DNA of 64,000 nt from Kitasatospora sp. NA04385. Its GTDB lineage: Bacteria; Actinomycetota; Actinomycetes; Streptomycetales; Streptomycetaceae. Positions 38,950-46,278 of the stretch are shown in pieces. Where the stretch lies: NCBI RefSeq assembly GCF_013364235.1, contig NZ_CP054919.1, positions 4,621,249 to 4,685,248 of the forward strand, written 5' to 3'. Under the pieces are notes generated by a model that did no database searches, was not told where the DNA came from, and saw only the letters and a program-made list of their open reading frames with translations. The position numbers and the translations under genes were made by a program. Each line of letters begins with the position of its first letter. The stretch's first letter is position 1.

Positions 38950-39675
38950 TCATCGCGCGCCCACCCGACTGGCCACACTGCGCCCCGCGGCGGCGGGACG
39001 ACCGGCCGGACCGCGCGAACCCGCGGGCGCCGACCTTCCCTGCTGCTGGGCGGGCAGACCGTTCTGCACGTCCATCACCGCGTGGGCCACCATGCCGCCC
39101 AGCGGGTCGTACCGGATCAGGTCACGCAGCCGGGAGCGCGAGGACCGCCCCTCGTTGCCCGGGTACAGGTGCTTGCCCAGGCCGACCGCGTGCGCCAGCG
39201 CCGCCAGCGCGGCCGTCCGCGGGTCCGGCGGCACGCCGGTGCGGATCGCCGTGTCCAGCCGCTGCTTGATCGCCGCGTTGGTGCAGTCGTCCGACGCCTG
39301 GTAGCGCGTCGTCGGCAGCACCCCGCAGACCTGGCCGGCCACCGCCGTCACCATGCCGCACCGCTCCAGGTGCGCCAGGTACGTCTGCCGCAGGCCCAGT
39401 CGCGGGCCGCCGATCCAGTGCGCGGCGCGCACCGGGCTGCCGCGCCGGCGCAGTAGTTCCAGTGCGTGGTCAAGGGTCGGATCACCGGTCGGCCGTGGCA
39501 CCACCACGGCGATCCGGTCCCCGTCCGGGACTATCCTTCCGGCCAGGGACAGCTCGACGAGCTGCGCCCCGGCAAGTCCGAGGTCGAGGGTCTGCGGCTG
39601 CGCGGTGGTACCCGTGGCCGGGTCCAGCGCGAGCAACAACAGCTCCTCGGGAATGGTTCGACGGCCTCTGCCCAT
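38950..39675 (-). CDS. GPP34 (GOLPH3) family phosphoprotein
   Basis: The 241-residue protein starts at ATG 39675 after GGGGAGG. The opening TIPEELLLLALDP, the middle LAGAQLVELSLAGRI and later NAAIKQRLDTAIRTG are GPP34/GOLPH3 signatures. Eukaryotic GOLPH3 binds phosphatidylinositol-4-phosphate at the Golgi; in streptomycetes the family is large and linked to developmental or antibiotic loci, with unknown molecular role. The C-terminus ends in a Gly/Ala/Arg-rich tail. It is divergent from the carboxypeptidase gene. Confidence 0.85.
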   Translation of the reverse strand: MGRGRRTIPEELLLLALDPATGTTAQPQTLDLGLAGAQLVELSLAGRIVPDGDRIAVVVPRPTGDPTLDHALELLRRRGSPVRAAHWIGGPRLGLRQTYLAHLERCGMVTAVAGQVCGVLPTTRYQASDDCTNAAIKQRLDTAIRTGVPPDPRTAALAALAHAVGLGKHLYPGNEGRSSRSRLRDLIRYDPLGGMVAHAVMDVQNGLPAQQQGRSAPAGSRGPAGRPAAAGRSVASRVGAR

Positions 39676-39975
39676 CCAAGCCTCCCCGCGTGGATGAATG
39701 ACAGGGTGACGCCTCTCACACAGGCTTGTCGAGTACGCCTCCGAATCGTGACCTTGCCCGGGCAAGCTGGAACCACCGTCCGACGGCTCCGCGTCTGATC
39801 GGGCAACAGTCCGTACGGGCAGGAAAAACCGCCGGTCGGGCGGGGTGCGACGGGCCCTCCGGGGCTCGGTGCCGGAGACTGTACAGGTGCTGGGCCGGGT
39901 CGAGAACCCGCCCGAAAAAAACCAGCTTGTGTGATCGGACCGGCGGTGCCGGGCGGACGAGGAGGAGTGGGTTAC
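39676..39975. other. Divergent promoter region between GPP34 and carboxypeptidase genes
   Basis: No gene is supported here. The stretch has a 14-bp perfect palindrome (CTTGCCCGGGCAAG, 39753-39766), a run of seven A at about 39915-39921 and a GGAGGAG ribosome site for the rightward gene at 39961. The palindrome lies about 80 bp upstream of the GPP34 start and is an operator candidate. Confidence 0.5.
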
Positions 39976-42348
39976 GTGGGCGAGTCCCCGAAGAGCGAGC
40001 CGCGCGACGGCGAGACGCGGTCGGCCGAGACCGAGGAGACCCCGCGCGAGCCCGGAGCGGATACCGAGGGCAACGGCACCGTCCACCTGCGCGTCCGCGA
40101 TGCGGACACCCGCACCACGGACCTCCGCCTCCCCGCCGACCTCCCCGAGTCCAGCGCCGCCCTGACCGCCCCCCGTTCCACTCCGCAAGACGAGGACACC
40201 CCGGAATCCGAGACGCCGTCCGCCGAGGAGCAGGCGGAGCCGGAGGAGCCGGACGCTCCGGCCGGACCGCAGCGGACGATGATGCTGCGGCTCCCGGAGC
40301 CTGAGCCTGAGCCGGAGCCGGTGGCGGAGGACGAGGAAGAAGAGACCGAGGACGCTGAGCCGGAGGAGTCGCAGACGCCGGAGGAGCCGGACGCTCCGGC
40401 CGGGCCGCAGCCGACCATGACGCTGCGGCTGTCGGACCTGCCGGACCTGCCGGAGTCGGCGGACGAGAACGAGGACGCGGACGCGGAGCCGGTGGAGGCT
40501 GGTGCTCCGGCCGGGCCGCAGCCGACCATGACGCTCCGGATGTCCGACCTGGCCAAGGCCAGGGAGCAGGCTGCGGACAAGGCCGGGGACGAGAAGGCCG
40601 AGGAGGCCGGGAAGCCGGCTGCCAAGCCGCAGCCGACCGTGATGCTCCGGGCCGCCGACCTGACCGGTGGGAAGGGCAAGGACAAGCAGAAGGCCGAGGA
40701 CAAGGGCGGGGACAAGGCCGCGGGGGCCGACGCCGAGGCCGAGGCCGAGCCGGTGGCCAAGCCCGAGCCGACCATGACCCTGCGGGTCGACAAGGGCCGT
40801 CCCGAGCAGACCGTGATGCTGCGGCTGCCCAAGGAGGGCGCGGAGGCCGGGGCCGAGGCGGGGACCAGGAGCGAGCCGAAGCCCGAGCCCAAGAGCGAGC
40901 CGAAGTCCAACGCCAAGACCGGGCCCGTCCCCGCTCCGGCCCGGACCGAGCCGCTGCCGGTCGCGCCCGAGCCCGTTCCCGCGCCGCCGGCCCCCGCCGC
41001 CTCCGCCGCGCCCGTGGTGCCGGCCGCGCTCGCGGCCCCCGCGCCGGCTCCCGCCGCGCCGCCGCCCGGCCCGGAGAGCACCATCGAGGCGTTGGAGGCG
41101 CTCAAGGCGCTGAGCGCCCGTCCGGTCTCGCCGTTGCGCCGGGCGTTGAAGCGGATCACGATCTGGGGCGTCTTCGTGGCCTTCGTGCTGGGTGTGGTGG
41201 TCGCGGCGCAGCTGCTGCGTCCGCTGCCGGCGCCGCACGCGAAGCTCTCGCTGACGGACTCCTTCACCTTCGGCGGCGAGCAGCCGAACATCCCGTGGCC
41301 GACCAGCGGCCAGGCCGCGGCCGAGGTGGTGGGCGTGGGCAGCCTGGGGGCGTCGGGGGAGGAGAAGCCCGTCCCGATCGCGTCGGTCACCAAGGTGATG
41401 AACGCGTACCTGATCCTGCAGGCGCACCCCCTGAAGAAGGGGGAGAGCGGCCCGGTCCTCACGGTGGACAAGCAGGCCGCGCAGGAGTCGGGCAACAACG
41501 ACGAGTCGACGGTGACGCTGCGGGAGGGCCAGCAGCTCACCGAGTACGAGGCGCTGGAGATGCTGATGCTGCCGTCGGCCAACAACGTGGCCCGGCTGCT
41601 GGCCCGTTGGGACTCCGGCAGCGAGGAGGAGTTCCTGAAGAAGATGAACTCCACCGCCGCGCAGCTCGGCATGACCAACACCACCTACGCGGACCCGGCC
41701 GGGTACAACAACGACACCAAGTCGACCGCGAAGGACCAGCTGAAGCTGGCCGAGAAGGTCATGCAGATGGAGATCTTCAAGCAGATCGTCGCCGAGCCGG
41801 ACACCCGGTTCAACGGGCAGCGGATCTACAACACCAACGCGCTGCTCGGGAAGAACGGCAACATCGGCGTGAAGACCGGCTCGTCCACGCCCGCGCAGTC
41901 CTGCCTGATGTGGGCGGCGGTCAAGGACGTCGGCGGGGTGCAGCGGATGGTGCTGGGCGTGACGCTGGGCCAGCCGCAGACCAAGGAGGAGATGAGCCTG
42001 GTGCGCGCCGCCCAGCCGCCGAGCCAGCGGATCAACGTGGCCGCGCAGGCCGCGCTGGCCGGGCAGACCCTGGCCAAGCAGGGCGACGTGGTCGGCTACG
42101 TGGACGACGGCGTGGGCGGCAAGGTGCCGCTGGTCGCCGCCAAGGACCTGACCGTCGCGGGCTGGAACGGCGTCACCGCGCACGTCACCCTGACCCCGGT
42201 CGGGAAGATCGCCCACACGCTGGCGGCCGGCACCCAGGTCGGCACGCTGTCGGCGGGCGAGGGCGAGGGCCGCGTCGAGGTCCCGGTGACGCTGCAGTCC
42301 GACCTGGCCCCGGCGTCCATCACCTCCCGCCTGCTGCGCCTCGGCTGA
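39976..42348 (+). CDS. D-alanyl-D-alanine carboxypeptidase with long acidic cytoplasmic region
   Basis: The 790-residue protein starts at GTG 39976, eight bases after GGAGGAG. The last 360 residues are a serine D,D-carboxypeptidase (peptidase S11): SVTK (Ser470, Lys473), SAN (534-536) and KTG (633-635) are intact. They lie outside the membrane after one helix at about 394-411. Before it lie about 390 acidic, Pro/Glu/Lys-rich cytoplasmic residues with seven T-[MV]-x-L-R motifs (Thr35, 101, 147, 184, 221, 266, 279), most after PxP. Such a tail could be a docking or phosphorylation platform linking wall trimming to Ser/Thr kinases; that is inference. S11 enzymes trim peptidoglycan pentapeptides. 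Confidence 0.9.
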   Translation: MGESPKSEPRDGETRSAETEETPREPGADTEGNGTVHLRVRDADTRTTDLRLPADLPESSAALTAPRSTPQDEDTPESETPSAEEQAEPEEPDAPAGPQRTMMLRLPEPEPEPEPVAEDEEEETEDAEPEESQTPEEPDAPAGPQPTMTLRLSDLPDLPESADENEDADAEPVEAGAPAGPQPTMTLRMSDLAKAREQAADKAGDEKAEEAGKPAAKPQPTVMLRAADLTGGKGKDKQKAEDKGGDKAAGADAEAEAEPVAKPEPTMTLRVDKGRPEQTVMLRLPKEGAEAGAEAGTRSEPKPEPKSEPKSNAKTGPVPAPARTEPLPVAPEPVPAPPAPAASAAPVVPAALAAPAPAPAAPPPGPESTIEALEALKALSARPVSPLRRALKRITIWGVFVAFVLGVVVAAQLLRPLPAPHAKLSLTDSFTFGGEQPNIPWPTSGQAAAEVVGVGSLGASGEEKPVPIASVTKVMNAYLILQAHPLKKGESGPVLTVDKQAAQESGNNDESTVTLREGQQLTEYEALEMLMLPSANNVARLLARWDSGSEEEFLKKMNSTAAQLGMTNTTYADPAGYNNDTKSTAKDQLKLAEKVMQMEIFKQIVAEPDTRFNGQRIYNTNALLGKNGNIGVKTGSSTPAQSCLMWAAVKDVGGVQRMVLGVTLGQPQTKEEMSLVRAAQPPSQRINVAAQAALAGQTLAKQGDVVGYVDDGVGGKVPLVAAKDLTVAGWNGVTAHVTLTPVGKIAHTLAAGTQVGTLSAGEGEGRVEVPVTLQSDLAPASITSRLLRLG

Positions 42349-42361
42349 GGCACCCCGGCAC

Positions 42362-42411
42362 CGACTCCGGCCCCGGTCCCGCTGCACGCAGCGGGACCGG
42401 GGCCGGAGTCG
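42362..42411. terminator. Two-way terminator after the carboxypeptidase gene
   Basis: Arms 42362-42385 and 42388-42411 (beginning CGACTCCGGCCCCGG) form a perfect 24-bp stem. It stands between the converging carboxypeptidase and YihY genes. Confidence 0.8.
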
Positions 42412-42434
42412 TCGGCGGGGGTGCGGCCGGGCGG

Positions 42435-43343
42435 CTACCAGCTGCCGGGCCGGTCGCGGGTGCCGAGGCGGCGGGCCACGACGGGCTCCTCGGAGATCAC
42501 CCGTCCGAGGACCAGCGCCAGGGTGACGGCGGTGAACAGCACGATCAGCCAGGACAGCGCGGTGAACACCACCCCGTACGGGCCGAACTTGTTGATCGAG
42601 GTGCTCATCGCGTGCGGCAGGTAGACCTTCGAGGCGATGCCGAGGCCGACCTCGGCGATGCCGCACAGCACGGCGCCGGGCAGCAGCGGGTACCAGCGGA
42701 TCCGGCCGCCGAGCAGCAGGCGCTGGGTCCACCACCACACGCCGGTGGAGGCCACGAAGGTCAGCGGGACGCCCAGCCACAGGCCGGCGCCGAAGCCCTT
42801 GCGCATCGGGACCTGGACGACCAGGAACACCAGCCAGCCCAGCAGCCACACCACCCAGCGCCACAGCGCCACCCGGACGCTGTTCTTCGGCACCTCCCAG
42901 GCCCGTTCGCAGACCCGCTGCAGGGCCCGGCTGAGCGCGGTCGCGGACGCCAGGGTGACCAGTGCGCCGACCACCCCGATGCTCTGGGTGGTGGCGTCGA
43001 CGTCGGTGTTCATCAGCTGCTGGATCTGCTGCTGGGCGGGGCCCTGGAGGCCGAGCTGCTCGCGGAGCGAGCCGGTGACGCTGTTCTTCAGCGTGGCGGG
43101 GGCGAACACCGCGACCACGAACAGGGCGGGCAGCGCGGACAGGAAGGCCTGCGCGGCCAGCCGGGTGGCGTTGTCCAGCAGGTTGACCCGGATCAGGTTG
43201 CTGATGGCCCGGCCGACCAGCGGAATCCGCTCGGGGGCGCCCTTGGCGGACTCGGTGAGGCGGGCCGCCCGCTGCTTCGCGGACTCCCACCGGCCGGAGC
43301 CCGGTGCGGGGTCCTGCTCCGCTCGTCGCAGTGACTCTGTCAC
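42435..43343 (-). CDS. YihY/BrkB-family inner membrane protein
   Basis: The 302-residue protein has about six transmembrane helices and the family start LIRVNLLDNATRLAAQAFLSALPALFVVAVF, split over the first helix, plus the SKVYLPHAMSTSINKFGPYGVVF region typical of YihY. The first 50 residues are cytoplasmic and basic. GTG 43343 is the start. The family was once linked to tRNA processing (RNase BN), which has been disproved; transport or envelope roles are suspected. It is followed leftward by the terminator and preceded by the mannosyltransferase gene, probably in one transcript. Confidence 0.85.
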   Translation of the reverse strand: MTESLRRAEQDPAPGSGRWESAKQRAARLTESAKGAPERIPLVGRAISNLIRVNLLDNATRLAAQAFLSALPALFVVAVFAPATLKNSVTGSLREQLGLQGPAQQQIQQLMNTDVDATTQSIGVVGALVTLASATALSRALQRVCERAWEVPKNSVRVALWRWVVWLLGWLVFLVVQVPMRKGFGAGLWLGVPLTFVASTGVWWWTQRLLLGGRIRWYPLLPGAVLCGIAEVGLGIASKVYLPHAMSTSINKFGPYGVVFTALSWLIVLFTAVTLALVLGRVISEEPVVARRLGTRDRPGSW

Positions 43344-43418
43344 GCCGAAACCTCCGCAAGCGCCGCCGGGCCGGGAGACTCCATCGTCACCCGGCCCGCG
43401 GCGGCGGAGCGCCGCCGT

Positions 43419-44180
43419 CTACTTCTTCCGGGTGAGCCGCGCGATCCGGTCGTTCACTCCCCAGGCGGTGACCCGCCACAGCGCCTCGGCCACGATGGTG
43501 CGGCTCATCTTCGACGCGCCGTGCTCGCGCTCCACGAAGGTGATCGGCACCTCGGCGACCTTGAACCCGGCCTTCACCGCGCGCCAGGCCAGGTCGACCT
43601 GGAAGCAGTAGCCCTGCGAGGCGACCTGGTCCATGCCGAGGCCGAGCAGCGTCTCCTTGCGGAAGGCCCGGTAGCCGCCGGTGACGTCCCGGATCGGCAC
43701 GTCCAGCATCAGCCGGGAGTACGTGGAGCCGCCCTTGGACAGCAGCAGCCGCGACTTCGGCCAGTTCACCACCGCCCCGCCGGGCACCCAGCGCGAGCCC
43801 AGGACCAGGTCCGCGCTGCGCAGCGCGGTCAGCAGCCGGGGCAGCTCCTCGGGCTGGTGCGAGCCGTCCGCGTCCATCTCGACCAGCACGTCGTAGCCGC
43901 CGTCGATGCCCCAGCGGAACCCGGCCAGGTAGGCCGCGCCGAGCCCCTCCTTGCCCTTGCGGTGCAGCACCTTCACGTGGTCGTCGTCGGCGGCGAGGGC
44001 GTCGGCGAGCTTGCCGGTGCCGTCCGGGCTGTTGTCGTCCGCGACCAGGACGTGCGCCTCGGGGACGGCGGCGCGGACTCGGGAGACGATCCGTTCGACG
44101 TTCTCGGCCTCGTCGTAGGTCGGGATGATCACCAGGATCCTGCCGAGGCCGGCGAACGGGGTCTCCGGGGAGGAACTCAC
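43419..44180 (-). CDS. Polyprenol monophosphomannose synthase (family 2 glycosyltransferase)
   Basis: The 253-residue cytoplasmic glycosyltransferase transfers mannose from GDP-mannose to polyprenol phosphate, the donor for protein O-mannosylation and lipoglycans. Family-2 features are VIIPTYDEAENV near residue 18, DDNSPDGTG, and the metal-binding MDADGSHQP near 107. GTG 44180 is chosen because family similarity begins shortly after and GAAAGG precedes it. Unlike mycobacterial Ppm1 it lacks a fused acyltransferase or membrane domain. Streptomycete Ppm homologues are needed for glycosylation of phage-receptor and antibiotic-resistance glycoproteins. Confidence 0.9.
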   Translation of the reverse strand: MSSSPETPFAGLGRILVIIPTYDEAENVERIVSRVRAAVPEAHVLVADDNSPDGTGKLADALAADDDHVKVLHRKGKEGLGAAYLAGFRWGIDGGYDVLVEMDADGSHQPEELPRLLTALRSADLVLGSRWVPGGAVVNWPKSRLLLSKGGSTYSRLMLDVPIRDVTGGYRAFRKETLLGLGMDQVASQGYCFQVDLAWRAVKAGFKVAEVPITFVEREHGASKMSRTIVAEALWRVTAWGVNDRIARLTRKK

Positions 44181-44372
44181 AGCTGGGTGCCTTTCGGGAG
44201 CGGCTGACCGGGGCGGCGCACGGATGCGCACGATTTCCACGGTAGGCCACCGCACGGGGTGCCCCGGCCCACCCGTCCGGCAGCCCGGAGGCGCAGTGGG
44301 GAAAGGGGTCAGCACGCCCGAAGCACGATCCGCTACGCTGTCAGCGGTCCTGCGGCGGTGTCCGCGGGCCCC

Positions 44373-44445
44373 GCCTCAGTAGCTCAGGGGATAGAGCACG
44401 GCTCTCCTAAAGCCGGTGTCGCAGGTTCGATTCCTGTCTGGGGCA
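44373..44445 (+). tRNA. tRNA-Arg (anticodon CCT)
   Basis: The 73 bases fold as a complete tRNA: acceptor stem GCCTCAG/CTGGGGC, D-arm GCTC...GAGC, anticodon arm CGGCT-CTCCTAA-AGCCG with anticodon CCT, variable GTGTC, T-arm GCAGG-TTCGATT-CCTGT, and discriminator A. It reads the AGG arginine codon, rare in this genome type. No CCA is encoded. Such tRNA genes are frequent integration sites of actinobacterial elements, and a 3'-half copy lies about 600 bp downstream. Confidence 0.96.
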
Positions 44446-44461
44446 CAGCGTGACCAACGGG

Positions 44462-44505
44462 GAAGGCCCCGGCCGGAGAGGTTTCCTCCTCCGGCCGGGG
44501 CCTTC
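44462..44505 (+). terminator. Terminator of the tRNA-Arg gene
   Basis: A 17-bp perfect stem (44462-44478 with 44489-44505, beginning GAAGGCCCCGG) around a 10-base loop lies 16 bp after the tRNA. Confidence 0.75.
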
Positions 44506-44689
44506 GTCGTTCGGGCGGTCAGTCGTCCTGTGCCACGCCCGTGCCAGATTCCTCCGGCGGGTCCTGCCTCCCCGGCGTCTGGAGAAACCGGGTGCGGCGG
44601 GGCTGCCCGATCGAGGAGCGAACCACTCCGCTCCGCGGGAGCCTGCCGGCGGCTGCTGAGGCTGCGCCTTGTGCGGTACCGTTCCGGGC

Positions 44690-44887
44690 ATGGAACCGGG
44701 GGCACCAGATGGAGCGCTGAGCGAGGCCGAGTGGCAGCAGTTCCACCAGTTGCTGCGGCGGTATCTGTCACACGAGCTCGATCAGTGGGAGGCCTGGACG
44801 GCGGACACGCCGTACGGCCCCGCCTACGTGCTCCTGACCCGGGCACTGCCACCAGGGGAATCCCCGGAGCACTACCGGCCGATTTGA
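44690..44887 (+). CDS. Small acidic hypothetical protein, 65 residues
   Basis: The frame from ATG 44690 encodes an acidic, Trp-rich small protein (EAEWQQFHQLLRRYLSHEL, DQWEAWTAD, PYGPAYVLLTRALPPG). The amphipathic helical first half and balanced composition look like a real protein and not a shadow frame. No ribosome site is seen, so the transcript may be leaderless. I do not recognise a family. It lies between the tRNA gene and the decayed tRNA copy, so it may be cargo of a past insertion or an old chromosomal gene. Confidence 0.5.
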   Translation: MEPGAPDGALSEAEWQQFHQLLRRYLSHELDQWEAWTADTPYGPAYVLLTRALPPGESPEHYRPI

Positions 44888-45012
44888 GCGTGTCCCAGCC
44901 GGGCCAGAACAAGCGGTAAGTGACGGGCCCTCGGGGCCGCTCGCGGTCTAGCGGCACGGTCGAGCCCAGGGGTGGCACGTTTCAGGTCGGAGCGGGTGCC
45001 GCACGCCAATCC

Positions 45013-45055
45013 TCCGGAAACCGGTGTCGCAGGTTCGATTCCGGTCCGGGGCGCC
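45013..45055 (+). repeat. Decayed 3' half of tRNA-Arg (att-like copy)
   Basis: The 22 bases at 45021-45042 (starting CCGGTGTCGCAGG) are identical to 44413-44434 of the tRNA, and similarity goes on to the acceptor end with a few changes (GGTCCGGGGCGC against TGTCTGGGGCAC). The copy has no 5' half, and its T-stem is mispaired, so it is not a tRNA gene. Confidence 0.75.
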
Positions 45056-45143
45056 GCGTGACCGTAAGCCGGGGCTGGGCCGGGTAGGTGGTGGGGGCGT
45101 GGCGTTGCGGGGTGGGGGGCGGGCGGCTGTCGAGACTGGTCGG

Positions 45144-46130
45144 ATGATCGGTTCGATGCGGGGGTGGGTACTGCCGGAGCACCAGCGGCGGTCGGTGGAG
45201 GAGCTCCGGGAGGACCTGGACCTGTCGGCCGGGGACGTGCGGGCCAAGCGGTCGGCGTTCTGGACGATGCTGGTGCTCTCCGCCGTGATCGCCGCCTGCG
45301 GGGTGCTGACCGACTCCACCGCGACCGTGATCGGCGCGATGATCATCGCGCCGCTGTCCACCCCCATCATGGGGATCGCGCTGGGCGTGGTGCGGCGCCG
45401 GATCGGCGGTGCCGGGTGGTTCGTGCTCGGCGGCGTCGCCCTGGTGGTGGCGGTCGGGGCGCTGGCCTCGCTGGCCGTCCCGTCCGGCTACGACCTGCTG
45501 GCGGACGGTCAGATCGCCGGACGCACCTCACCCGGTCTGCTCGACCTGTGCGCGGCCCTGGCCACCGGCTTCGCGGGTGCGGTCGCGCTGGCCCGCCGGG
45601 ACGTGGCGGCGGTGCTGCCCGGGGTCGCGATCGCCATCTCGCTGGTCCCGCCGCTGGTGGTGGTCGGCGTCTGCGCCGGGCAGGGCTCCTGGTGGCTGGC
45701 GCTGGGCGCGCTGGTGCTGTTCGTCTCGAACCTGCTGGCGCTGGTCTTCGCCGGGATGGTGGTGTTCGCCGCGATCGGCGCGGGCCCGCGGGCGGCGGGA
45801 CCGCGCCGGGCGTACGCGACCGTCGGGGTGCTGTTCGCGGCGGTCGGCGTGCTGCTGGCCGCCAGTACCGCCGGCACCGTTCTGGTGCAGCTGTGGACCA
45901 GCCGCACCTCCGACGCGGCCGCCGGCTGGCTCGCCGGTACGCCCGGCGCCCAGGTCGTCGACGTCCGGGCGCACTCCCGCACCCTGTCCGTCCTCGTCCG
46001 CACGCCCGCCGAACTCCCGCCCGTCGAAAGCCTGTTGGCGGCCCTGCGCGGACAGGTGCCGGACGGCGTGCCGGTGGTGGTCACCACCACCGAGGGGCGG
46101 CGGATCGAGGCCGGCCGGGTCGGGGGCTGA
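45144..46130 (+). CDS. DUF389 membrane protein
   Basis: The 328-residue protein has an N-terminal cytoplasmic part with HQRRSVEELREDLDLSAGDVRAKRSAFW, then about six helices. The DUF389 signature DSTATVIGAMIIAPLSTPIMGIALG is present, split over two helices, with AIAISLVPPLVVVG later. The last 75 residues are soluble. ATG 45144 is the likely start because the frame upstream runs through the tRNA remnant. The family is widespread with no settled function; membrane transport has been suggested. Confidence 0.85.
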   Translation: MIGSMRGWVLPEHQRRSVEELREDLDLSAGDVRAKRSAFWTMLVLSAVIAACGVLTDSTATVIGAMIIAPLSTPIMGIALGVVRRRIGGAGWFVLGGVALVVAVGALASLAVPSGYDLLADGQIAGRTSPGLLDLCAALATGFAGAVALARRDVAAVLPGVAIAISLVPPLVVVGVCAGQGSWWLALGALVLFVSNLLALVFAGMVVFAAIGAGPRAAGPRRAYATVGVLFAAVGVLLAASTAGTVLVQLWTSRTSDAAAGWLAGTPGAQVVDVRAHSRTLSVLVRTPAELPPVESLLAALRGQVPDGVPVVVTTTEGRRIEAGRVGG

Positions 46131-46278
46131 ACCGGCCGCGCAGCGGCTCGGCCGTGGGCGTTCCGACACCGCCGATCGGGGGCGGTTCCCGCGTGTCAGG
46201 GCCGCCGGGGGAGGAATAGGTAAAAAACGGATCAAAATCCCTTGTGACGGTTTGTCAGTCACGAGGGAGAGGCACCGG

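Noticed and set aside
38950..43359. A 1469-residue minus-strand frame running through the carboxypeptidase and YihY genes
   Set aside because: Only its last 241 residues (the GPP34 protein) are real; the rest is antisense to the carboxypeptidase or out of frame with YihY.
45021..45055. A second tRNA gene
   Set aside because: Only the 3' half is present and its T-stem no longer pairs.
44948..45370. Minus-strand frame with PDRNRTCDTGFR
   Set aside because: That peptide is the well-known false translation of tRNA sequence; here it comes from the decayed tRNA copy.
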